From NCBI GenBank assembly GCA_026874595.1, contig CM049308.1, positions 47,625,327-47,689,326 of the forward strand: DNA of 64,000 bases. Reading direction: 5' to 3'. Each line of letters starts with the position of its first letter. The stretch's first letter is position 1. The stretch is from Sipunculus nudus (taxonomy: Eukaryota; Annelida; Sipuncula; Golfingiida; Sipunculidae). Of the stretch, positions 34,039 through 46,000 are shown piece by piece. A model generated the notes under the pieces. It worked only from the letters and a program-made list of their open reading frames with translations, ran no database searches and had not been told where the DNA came from. The position numbers and the translations under genes were made by a program.

Positions 34039-37000
34039 GTAATGTCATTCAATCATCAAACTGTTGTATGTATTCTTATATACAGAGCATACTTTTAGTG
34101 TGATCATTAAGCTTGAATTAGGGCGGTCTGGTCAATGCACCCATCAAAGCAACAGGGTTTTTTTTAACCTGTTTAATTTATTAAATGTATACAGTGATGG
34201 TAGAAGTATTTTGTTAACATTTTATTTACAGGGCCACTCCTTTGTAATCAGAAAGTAGGGACTTGGGTCTGGTCTGTGTGATTAAGGCCTTACAAATGAC
34301 TTATGTTGGCCCATTTTTAGCGAACCTGTGAGCTAATGCGATGGTGTGGCTATACTATCCCATACTATCTCGAAAATGACAGGAGCTAGCGTTACAAAAT
34401 TTAACGCAAAAAAAAAGCCATCTGAAAAACTCTATTGGAATTTGCTTATTTCTGGGCTAACTGCATTTTCTTAGATTTTATAGAGAAAAAGCTATAAATA
34501 CCTTGAAAAATATTTTCCTTCCAATCTATCCAGCCAAATTGTCCAATATTTCACAGAAATAATCCCAGAAAAAATCTCGCTCATGTTTGTTCAAATGGTT
34601 CCAGTTCAGTGATTTTTTATGAACTTATTCATCTGTCCAAAAAAAATCAAAAATTTCATCCTCAGAAACGGTTGGAGCTATCATCACCAAATTTTATGGC
34701 AATGTTGGTCTCATGAGTCATATCTGAAATTGAGGAATTGGTGGTGCCACCTGCATCAGCCTTTTTTGTACAGGGGTCATCAGTGCCTGTATCATACTGA
34801 GGGCTACAAAGAACTTCTTCTCTGAAACCATATGGCCAAATTGTTGAATATTGCTCAGGAATGATCCTAGGGTAGTGCTTTCTGAAGTTTGTTCAAATGG
34901 TCTCTGTTTAGTGACTTTTGGCTGAGTTAAGGGAAGTTGAATTTAGTCATATGCCATAACAGCCCATTTGAGCTCAGTGGCTATAAAAATGAGTAATTTT
35001 ACCATATATGTTAGCTGTGTAAAGCATTTACATCTATATATACATATCGTAAAGCTTTGTTAAATACAAGACTGGTGGTGCCACCTACAATAATTTTTGC
35101 AAAGTGTGTGTCCCTGCTTATTTCTCAGGAGTGGACATCAACCTGAAATTATGCATATGTATACATCTCTGACACCTTCGTTCTATACAAGACATGTAGG
35201 CCCACTTGATCAGTAATGGCCCAGCATTAAAGCATTATACCTGGTGTATAAACCATTGCACAGGCATTAGGCCTGTAGGCCTTGTTTTTCATTCGTGCAA
35301 ATGCCTAGTCAGTATAAGCAAAATGCTAGTTTATCACCAAATGACCAACTAAGTAACAATGTTTGCTTAAAATTACATCCTATACCCCTTTCACACATAA
35401 AAACTTTTCAAAATGATTTTGGCAAAGTGGTTTGACCAAATCAGTTTGAATCTGTAATGTTGCACTCACACCTATGCAGGTGTTATGCCAGATGCGCCAG
35501 TCCCAAATGCGCACCTGTCAGTTACGCTACTGCCAGATGCGCTACTGCCATATGCGCCAAATTCCAGTTGCGCCTCATGCCATATGTGCAACAAAGCTAT
35601 ATTGAGCCATATTGAGTCATTACGTGGTGCTGATTGTAAGTGTGTATCTCTACCACACGGCCCCTTCATAATTTCATCGAATGTGGTATATTTTTGCAAC
35701 AAAATATGTCAAAAAATCTGTCAATAAAAATTTATGAACATTGAATATTTTATTTATTCATCTCTGTTACTTACAAAACACTTAAAATTAATTATCATTT
35801 AGATTAATGGTATATATATATATGAAGGGTGATATTTATTGTGTCATATTGTCCGGCCTTCATTTTTATTTATGCGATATTGGGCAATAAAAAAAAAAGA
35901 ATCATGTTGAATATGATATAATTGACACTAGTGTATTACTGATTAACCAGTGTCTATTATATCAAATTCAACATAATTCTTTTTTTAAATGCCAAATATA
36001 GCATAAATAAAATCAAATATCAAATAAGACCACATTAGTACCGATAACAACATTGGTCATTTACATATATATTACATTTGTACGTCAACATGTACTTTCA
36101 CCCACAAAGGCTGGACAAAATGACACAATAAATATTGCCCTTCATTTAAATATATACCTTTCATCTATATGATAGTTCACTGTTAGTGTTTCTTAAGTAA
36201 CGGAGACGAATAAATAAAAATATTCAATGATCATAAATTTTTATTGACTGATAAGACGACTGTGTCATGGTGATCAGCCACACATGTCCTGACCGCACAT
36301 TGTTGCTCAAAATGGAAAGGGTTTCTTAGCTCATATTTTGTTGCAAAAATGTACCGCATTCTATAAAATTATGAAGGGGCCGTGTGATACAGATAGCTGA
36401 TACACACTTACTATAAGCACAACGACTCCATATGACTTAATATAGCTATGTTGCGCATGTGGCATGAGGTGCAACTGGATTTTGGCCCATATGGCAGTTG
36501 GGCATCTAGGAGTAGCGTAACTGACATGTGCGCATTTCGGAGAGGCACATCTGGCATGAAATCTCCATGCATAAGGTGTACACTTCACATGTGGAACAAT
36601 GTAACAACATGGTTCAGTACGATCAGTTGGTCTGGTGATCTGCCTGTAAAGTTGCTTTTGTATGATCAGTTGTTCTGGTGATCTGTGTGCATATGTACTT
36701 TGTTGATACTTGTAAAGTTGGTTCAGAGTGATCAGTTGGTCTTGTGATCTGTGTGTACTTTGTTGATATCTGTAAAGTTGTTTTAGTATGATCAGTTGGT
36801 CTGGTGATCTGTATGTACTTTGTTGATATCTGTAAAGTTGGTTCAGTTTGAAGAGTTTGTCTGGTGATCTGTGTGTATTTTGTTGATATTTGTAAAGTTG
36901 ATTCAGAGTAATCAGTTTGTCTGGTGATCTGTGTGCATATGTACTTTGCTGATATCTGAAAAGTTGGTTCAGTTTTAACAGTTGTACTGGTGATCTGTGT

Positions 37001-40000
37001 GTACTTTGTTGATATCTGTAAAGTTGGTTCAGAGTGATCCCTTGGTCTGGTGATCTGTGTGTACTTTGTTGATATCTGTGAAGTTGGTTCAGAGTGATCA
37101 GTTTGTCTGGTGATCTGTGTGCATATGAACTTTGTTGATATATGAAAAGGTGGTTCAGAGTGATCCCTTGGTCTGGTGATCTGTGTGCACTTTGTTGATA
37201 TCTGTGAAGTTGGTTCAGAGTGATCAGTTTGTCTGGTGATCTTTGTGCATATGAACTATGTTGATATATGAAAAGGTGGTTCAGAGTGATCCCTTGGTCT
37301 GGTGATCTGTGTGCACTTTGTTGATATCTGTGAAGTTGGCTCAGAGTGATCAGTTTGTCTGGTGATCTGTGTGCATATGAACTTTGTTGATATCTGTAAA
37401 GTTGGTTCAGAGTGATCAGCTGGTCTGGTGATCTGTGTGTACTTTGTTTATATTTGTAAGGTTGGTTCAGAATGATCCATTGGTCCGGTGATCTGTGTGT
37501 ACTTTGTTGATATTTGTAAAGTTGGTTCAGAGTGATCAGCTGGTCTGGTGATCTGTGTGTACTTTGTTTATATTTGTAAGGTTGGTTCAGAATGATCCAT
37601 TGGTCTGGTGATCTGTGTGTACTTTGTTGATATTTGTAAAGTTGGTTTAATATGGTCAGTTTGTCTGGTGATCTGTGTGTACTTTGTTGATATTTGTAAA
37701 GTTGGTTCAGTATGATCAGTTTGACTGGTGATCTGTGTGCATATGAACTTTGTTGATATCTGTAAAGTTGGATCAGAGTGATCAGCTGGTCTCAGTGGGA
37801 CGGTGATCTGTGTGTACTTTGTTTATATTTGTAAAGTTGATTCAGTATGATCAGTTTGACTGGTGATCTGTGTGTACTTTGTTGATATTTGTAAAGTTGG
37901 TTCAGAGTGATCCATTGGTCTGGTGATCTGTGTGTACTTTGTTGATATCTGTAAAGTTGTTTCAATATTGTCAGTTTTTCTGATGATCTGTGTGTACTTT
38001 GTTGATATCTGTAAAGTTGGTTCAGGTTGAACAGTTGTTTTTGTGATCTGTGTCTACTTTGTTTATATTTGTAAAGTTGGTTCAGAATGATTTGTTGGTC
38101 TGGTGATCTGTGTGTACTTTGTTGATATTTGTAAAGTTGGTTCAATATGGTCAGTTTGTCTAATGATCTGTGTGCATATGTACCTCGTTGATATCTGTAA
38201 AGCTGGTTCAGTTTGAACAGTTGTTCTGGTGATCTGTGTGTACTTTGTTGATATTTGTAAACTTATAAACAGATAAAACTCAATTAGTGGCCACAAGAAT
38301 TTATTAAGACAGAACTGTGTAAAATGCAACTAGAGATACCATGAACTAACAATGACTACATAAAGTATATATACTGACCTACTGAAGACCTACACCAAGT
38401 TGTCAGTGATACTCTGGTCCTTTATTCTTAGCTTCTGTAAAACAAAAGCTAAGACCAGACCAGAGGCTCGCTGTGATTTGGGGAGACAGAACACAGCACA
38501 TCTGCCCCGCTCTGTATCCCCAAACCGAGAGAGGGGGCAAGGCTTAAACAGTCACCAGGTTTACCCAGGTCATGTTTCAGTCCTGCATCACCAGCTCTGT
38601 GGTCAATCCTGAGCAGCATCTATGGCATCATTGCCAAGGGAACCTCCCCTGGTTGCCATGACGCCATGGGGTCCCCCCCCCCCCCTAATACCAGGGGTAG
38701 GGCATTCGTGTAACAGTACTTTGTTGGTACCTGTAAAGTAGGTTTTGTATGATCAGTTTGTCTGGTGATCTGTGTGTAATTTGTTGATATTTGTAAGGTT
38801 GGTTCAGAGTGATCAGTTTGTCTGGTGATCTGTGTGTAATTTGTTGATATTTGTAAGGTTGGTTCAGAGTGATCAGTTTGTCTGGTGATCTGTGTGTAAT
38901 TTGTTGATATTTGTAAGGTTGGTTCAGAGTGATCAGTTTGTCTGGTGATCTGTGTGTAATTTGTTGATATTTGTAAGGTTGGTTCAGAGTGATCAGTTTG
39001 TCTGGTGATCTGTGTGTAATTTGTTGATATTTGTAAGGTTGGTTCAGAGTGATCAGTTTGTCTGGTGATCTGTGTGTAATTTGTTGATACCTGTAAAGTA
39101 GGTTTTGTATGATCAGTTGGTCTGGTGATCTGTGTGTAATTTGTTGATATTTGTAAGGTTGGTTCAGAGTGATCAGTTTGTCTGGTGATCTGTGTGTAAT
39201 TTGTTGATATTTGTAAGGTTGGTTCAGAGTGATCAGTTTGTCTGGTGATCTGTGTGTAATTTGTTGATATTTGTAAGGTTGGTTCAGAGTGATCAGTTTG
39301 TCTGGTGATCTGTGTGTAATTTGTTGATATTTGTAAGGTTGGTTCAGAGTGATCAGTTTGTCTGGTGATCTGTGTGTAATTTGTTGATACCTGTAAAGTA
39401 GGTTTTGTATGATCAGTTGGTCTGGTGATCTGTGTGTAATTTGTTGATATTTGTAAGGTTGGTTCAGAGTGATCAGTTTGTCTGGTGATCTGTGTGTAAT
39501 TTGTTGATATTTGTAAGGTTGGTTCAGAGTGATCAGTTTGTCTGGTGATCTGTGTGTAATTTGTTGATACCTGTAAAGTAGGTTTTGTGTGATCAGTTGG
39601 TCTGGTGATCTGTGTGTAATTTGTTGATATTTGTAAAGTTGGTTCAATATGGTCAGTTTGTCTAATGATCTGTGTGCATATGTACCTCGTTGATATCTGT
39701 AAAGCTGGTTCAGTTTGAACAGTTGTTCTGGTGATCTGTGTGTACTTTGTTGATATTTGTAAACTTATAAACAGATAAAACTCAATTAGTGGCCACAAGA
39801 ATTTATTAAGACAGAACTGTGTAAAATGCAACTAGAGATACCATGAACTAACAATGACTACATAAAGTATATATACTGACCTACTGAAGACCTACACCAA
39901 GTTGTCAGTGATACTCTGGTCCTTTATTCTTAGCTTCTGTAAAACAAAAGCTAAGACCAGACCAGAGGCTCGCTGTGATTTGGGGAGACAGAACACAGCA

Positions 40001-43000
40001 CATCTGCCCCGCTCTGTATCCCCAAACCGAGAGAGGGGGCAAGGCTTAAACAGTCACCAGGTTTACCCAGGTCATGTTTCAGTCCTGCATCACCAGCTCT
40101 GTGGTCAATCCTGAGCAGCATCTATGGCATCATTGCCAAGGGAACCTCCCCTGGTTGCCATGACGCCATGGGGTCCCCCCCCCCCAATACCAGGGGTAGG
40201 GCATTCGTGTAACAGTACTTTGTTGGTACCTGTAAAGTAGGTTTTGTATGATCAGTTTGTCTGGTGATCTGTGTGTAATTTGTTGATATTTGTAAGGTTG
40301 GTTCAGAGTGATCAGTTTGTCTGGTGATCTGTGTGTAATTTGTTGATATTTGTAAGGTTGGTTCAGAGTGATCAGTTTGTCTGGTGATCTGTGTGTAATT
40401 TGTTGATATTTGTAAGGTTGGTTCAGAGTGATCAGTTTGTCTGGTGATCTGTGTGTAATTTGTTGATATTTGTAAGGTTGGTTCAGACTTATCAGTTTGT
40501 CTGGTGATCTGTGTGTAATTTGTTGATATTTGTAAGGTTGGTTCAGATTGATCAGTTTGTCTGGTGATCTGTGTGTAATTTGTTGATACCTGTAAAGTAG
40601 GTTTTGTATGATCAGTTGGTCTGGTGATCTGTGTGTAATTTGTTGATATTTGTAAGGTTGGTTCAGAGTGATCAGTTTGTCTGGTGATCTGTGTGTAATT
40701 TGTTGATATTTGTAAGGTTGGTTCAGAGTGATCAGTTTGTCTGGTGATCTGTGTGTAATTTGTTGATATTTGTAAGGTTGGTTCAGAGTGATCAGTTTGT
40801 CTGGTGATCTGTGTGTAATTTGTTGATATTTGTAAGGTTGGTTCAGAGTGATCAGTTTGTCTGGTGATCTGTGTGTAATTTGTTGATATTTGTAAGGTTG
40901 GTTCAGAGTGATCAGTTTGTCTGGTGATCTGTGTGTAATTTGTTGATATTTGTAAGGTTGGTTCAGAGTGATCAGTTTGTCTGGTGATCTGTGTGTAATT
41001 TGTTGATATTTGTAAGGTTGGTTCAGAGTGATCAGTTTGTCTGGTGATCTGTGTGTAATTTGTTGATATTTGTAAGGTTGGTTCAGAGTGATCAGTTTGT
41101 CTGGTGATCTGTGTGTAATTTGTTGATATTTGTAAGGTTGGTTCAGGTTGATCAGTTTGTCTGGTGATCTGTGTGTAATTTGTTGATACCTGTAAAGTAG
41201 GTTTTGTATGATCAGTTGGTCTGGTGATCTGTGTGTAATTTGTTGATATTTGTAAGGTTGGTTCAGAGTGATCAGTTTGTCTGGTGATCTGTGTGTAATT
41301 TGTTGATATTTGTAAGGTTGGTTCAGAGTGATCAGTTTGTCTGGTGATCTGTGTGTAATTTGTTGAAACCTGTAAAGTAGGTTTTGTATGATCAGTTGGT
41401 CTGGTGATCTGTGTGTAATTTGTTGATATTTGTAAGGTTGGTTCAGAGTGATCAGTTTGTCTGGTGATCTGTGTGTAATTTGTTGATATTTGTAAGGTTG
41501 GTTCAGAGTGATCAGTTTGTCTGGTGATCTGTGTGTAATTTGTTGATATTTGTAAGGTTGGTTCAGAGTGATCAGTTTGTCTGGTGATCTGTGTGTAATT
41601 TGTTGATATTTGTAAGGTTGGTTCAGAGTGATCAGTTTGTCTGGTGATCTGTGTGTAATTTGTTGATACCTGTAAAGTAGGTTTTGTATGATCAGTTGGT
41701 CTGGTGATCTGTGTGCATATGTACTTTGTTGATATCTCAAAAGTTGGTTCAGTTTGAACAGTTGTTCTGGTGATCTGTGTGTACTTTGTTGATATTTGTA
41801 AAGTTGTTTCAGAGTGATCAGTTTGTCTGGTGATCTGTGTGCATATGTACTTTGTTGATATCTGTAAAGTTGGTTCAATTTGAACAGTTGTTCTGGTGAT
41901 CTGTGTTTACTTTGTTGATATTTGTAAGGTTGGTTCAGTATGATCAGTTTGACTGGTGATCTGTGTGTACTTTGTTGATATCTGTAAATCTGGTTCAGTT
42001 TGATCAGTTTATCTGATGATCTGTATGTACTTTGTTGATAACTGTAAAGTTGATTTAGTACGATCAGTTGGTCTGGTGATCTGTGTGTAATTTGTTGATA
42101 TCTGTAAAGTTGGTTATGTTTGATCAGTTGGTCTGGTGATCTGTGTGTACTTTGTTGATATCTGTAAAGTTGGTTATGTTTGATCAGTTGGTCTGGTGAT
42201 CTGTGTGTACTTTGTTGATATCTGTAAAGTTGGTTATGTTTGATCAGTTGGTCTGGTGATCTGTGTGTACTTTGTTGATATCTGTAAAGTTGGTTATGTT
42301 TGATCAGTTGGTCTGGTGATCTGTGTGTATTTTGTTGATATCTGTAAACTTGGTTTAGTTTGATCAGTTAGTCTGGTGATCTATGTGAGCAGGTACTTTG
42401 TTGATCAGAATTAATTGGTCTGATGGTGCATCTGTATGATTTTTCAGATGCTGAGCACTTTGTTGAGCAGGATCAGCTTGTCTGATGGTGCCCAAGTTCT
42501 TGAAGTTGGCACTGGGAGTGGTGCAGCCACACTCCTCCTGTCTTTTAAGGGTAAACCAGATTTTGTTTTTCATTTTTAGCTCAGCTGACTATAAGTCTTC
42601 TGACCTATAGTGGTCCTTTGTCTGTGGTCTGTCTGTCCGGCCGTTAACAGGGCACGTTTTGAAACTGTTGGACCTATGAATCCAAAATTTTGCATACAGT
42701 TAGATGTCCCCAAAATCTCCTGCCTTACTGAAAATTTGGTCACTTGGACTTCGTTCCTTCGAAATATTAAGGAAAAACAACCAATTTCCATAAAAAGCCA
42801 TTGTTACTTTTCAAGGCTGCCTAATATCAGAACCACTGATCTGTTTTCAATCATATTTAGTTTTCATATTCTTCCATACATTTTCTGTTAACATACCTAA
42901 AATTAGGGCAGTATTGAGTATTGTTTTGAAGTTATGGGCCCAAATATAAATTTAAAAAAAATCAAGAAATATATTAACTCACTTAAAATGAGAATTGCTG

Positions 43001-46000
43001 AAGCTGGAGACTTTTTTTTCAGGGATATAAGTTTATTAAATCAAGATTAAATTGTTTACCCAATATTATAACTGAACTTTGCAATTTTTTTAAGTTATTA
43101 GCATAAATAAAAAATCAATGCCTTAAATTTTGTCCAACTTTGGCTATGGCATGTTTTTTCCCTGTAAGCACTGTTGACTTAATTTTCACAGTATATATAC
43201 ATAAGGATTTAGTCTTTTAATATCTAAAATTGTAAAGGAATTGATTGAAAAGAGAAGCTTTTATTCAAGATTTCATACACCATGTCAAGTGTGGTTTACA
43301 TCAAATCCACCTAGTATTACCGCCTTCACTTGTGTTATGTAACCCTTTTCCAAGGCAGTTTGCCTTGGCTCAGCTTGGCCACTATTAGCAGGCTTCCCCT
43401 CTGCCCTACATCCCCCCCCCCCCCTCCCAGCTGGTGCATAAACCAAATGAGTGTTATAATTTTCTGTATTTGATTCATTCTTAATCTAGGCTATGCTACA
43501 TTTAAGATTTTGTATTGTACCATTAGGGTTACAATGATTAAAGTGCACATTTAATTGTGTCCACAAAGAGGTGTATTGCCATGAAAGTGTGGATGTCCAT
43601 CAGATAAGAAATCCTTTACTTCAGAAGAGTAAAAACTTCACCATGTGTGAAATTGACTATTAATTCCAGTAATAAATTATAGCTGAGATAGTAATTAGCA
43701 CAATGATGTTGTTTGTCCCTCATTCAACTAACAGTGTGTATACTTTATGTGAACAGATGTTTTTATTTTATAAAATTTACTATATCTTTTATTTTGGTGA
43801 ATAAAATTAAGCATGTACTGAAAATCCAATGTGCAAAACTTTTCAATAGTGATTCAAGGAATAATCTTGAAGATGCCATGTTGTAGCATTATTTTCTTTT
43901 GAATTCAGTGTAAACATTTGTGATTTAAAAATAATAAAATATATGTGTATGCCTAATATGACCCAATATGAGCTACCCGCTGGATAAATAATGATTGCAA
44001 TTTAGAATTCTGATATTTTAACTTATATTTTCAGATTTGTTTATTACAAATTTATAAAACTTGTAAATAAAAAAAATGAATCTAATAAAAACTATTAATG
44101 AAAAAGTGGATATGCTACAAAATTGGCTTTAATATAAACTTAAATGCATTATTCCCTTGAAATTGAAATAAATGTATTAGTCCATTCTGTCCACTTGCCT
44201 GTCCATTTGTAAATGTTTCATATGCATCACAGTATCTCAAAACTTTTACTGTTTTCTTCATGACAGTCTTGTCAGAGTATTAGTTTTGCAATCATATATT
44301 TAGAACTTTACTATAACCAAGTAGGAGGGCCCCTTTCCTCTTAGCTTCTCATATGCTTATATATATGAAAAAAAATAACAATAGAATATTTTGCATAATT
44401 TCTTTGCAAAATTTTCAAAAAATTCAGCTTAGCACTGTGACCCATGGGTCCCTTGTTTTACATGTACATGCTCAGTAAAATTACATTACATAGAGTACAG
44501 TAGAACAATGTTTTTTTTAATTCTCTTTTTCCGAAAATTTGTTTTCCAAATTTTTTAAATGGGGAACTGAAAATCTGTTTTTATTGAACATTTTCAAGCA
44601 AATAAATATTTTATATGTCCCGGTCACCCATTATGCAGGTTTAAAAGAAAGTTGTTGTTCCCCGGGTAACATGGCATTAGCTGTCATACACACTTGCTGC
44701 CAGATCCCTTATAGATGGTTTATCCCGAGCAAAATGCTTTCAGAAAAATAGTGGTCTGCTGAATTTGGATTGGCATTCTATTATTGGCCATTATATTAAC
44801 CTAAATACTGCCTCTTATTCCTAAATATAATTAACATTCTTTAAAGTATAATAATAAGCCCTGTCAGAATTCTAACATTTTGTTCCATTGTGAGCCATTG
44901 TCATTGAGCAATCAACATAACACTACCTCAGAATTGGGTCAAGTACAAATTCTTGTTCTTGTACTTGATTTAAAAAATTGACTACTTGCTTTGTAAATTT
45001 ACTTGTCATTAATGTACTATGAAAATAATCTAGTATATTATCTAGTATATTATCAACCAATTGCAAGGACTAGTAACCTTCTGTGTATTCCATTACACAG
45101 GTTTTGCATTAGGCCTGTAGGATTTGTTCCCAGGTAAAACAGAAAATGTAACTGAAGCAGATTCACATGTCAAAGCCTTTTGATGACTGTTGTCAGGAGC
45201 TTTTGATGACTGTTGTAAGGAGCTTTTGATGACTGTTGTCAGGAGCTTTTGTAAACATCAGCTTGGTACAGATGCGTGGGGGTGTGTCCTATGACCTAAA
45301 CAGTTGTCAAATGGGTGGAAGTAAGCCAGAGTCATGAATATGTGCCCTGATTTCTGTTGATTCACAGATCTTTCTTCTCCAGGTGTTACTATCAGGTCAC
45401 ATGACCTGTTAAGATCACATGACATAGGCACACAGGTCTTCAACAGTCCTTTGGCCCCTTGTTGTATTTAATTTGTATTGATATTATACCAACAGAAACT
45501 GAAGAGGGGGACATAAATGCCATGTAGCACCTCATGTATTGACTTTGTTACTATGAATCAAAATGATTCTTTCCACTTTTTCTCCTTTTTATAAGCAATA
45601 TCTTCACTTTGATATGAAGGTTAACAAATCCAAATACCGTATTTATTCCTATTTGGCAATCCCTCTAATTTCTCAATCCCAAAAATATTTTGTAAGCATA
45701 AATTCTAAAGTGACTCTAATTTCTCGACTGCTGACAATGTTTTCTGTTGACGATGTTAAGGTGTAATGCCTCCGTCTCTCACGGGCACCACAGTTTGTAT
45801 CAGACTAGATTCTTATTCAACTGAGCATTGATATCAAACTTTAGTTTGTTTGCAAAAAAATTTTTGAAGATACAAAGATGCGTTTTTCATAATATATTAA
45901 CATGATAAAGCATTCAAGGTCCAAACAGGTGTCTGTGACTAAGCAAACTCATGTACCATTCCTGGTACGCATGTACCCTGTGTGCAATTCACGCTGGATA

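Larger units (their letters stand above)
36609..42447 (+). repeat. 60-bp tandem satellite in intron 1
   Basis: About 80 or more units of about 60 bp. A typical unit has TGATCAGTTTGTCTGGTGAT, CTGTGTGTACTTTGTTGATA and TCTGTAAAGTTGGTTCAGAG. The outer parts (36609-38250, 41700-42420) are diverged, with some 66-bp units carrying an extra GCATAT. The centre (38740-39640, 40240-41700) is almost perfectly homogenised in exact 60-bp units with two alternating types (TATTTGTAAGGTTGGTTCAG and TACCTGTAAAGTAGGTTTTG). The absence of stops in one minus-strand phase creates very long frames that are not genes. The last units before 42447 resemble exon 2. Confidence 0.95.

Noticed and set aside
38620-41878. 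Minus-strand open frames of 403, 320 and 582 codons
   Set aside because: They exist because the satellite unit is exactly 60 bp, so any stop-free phase stays open. The protein is a pure 20-residue repeat (QITHRSPDKLITLNQPY type), lies in an intron, and two overlapping phases are equally open.
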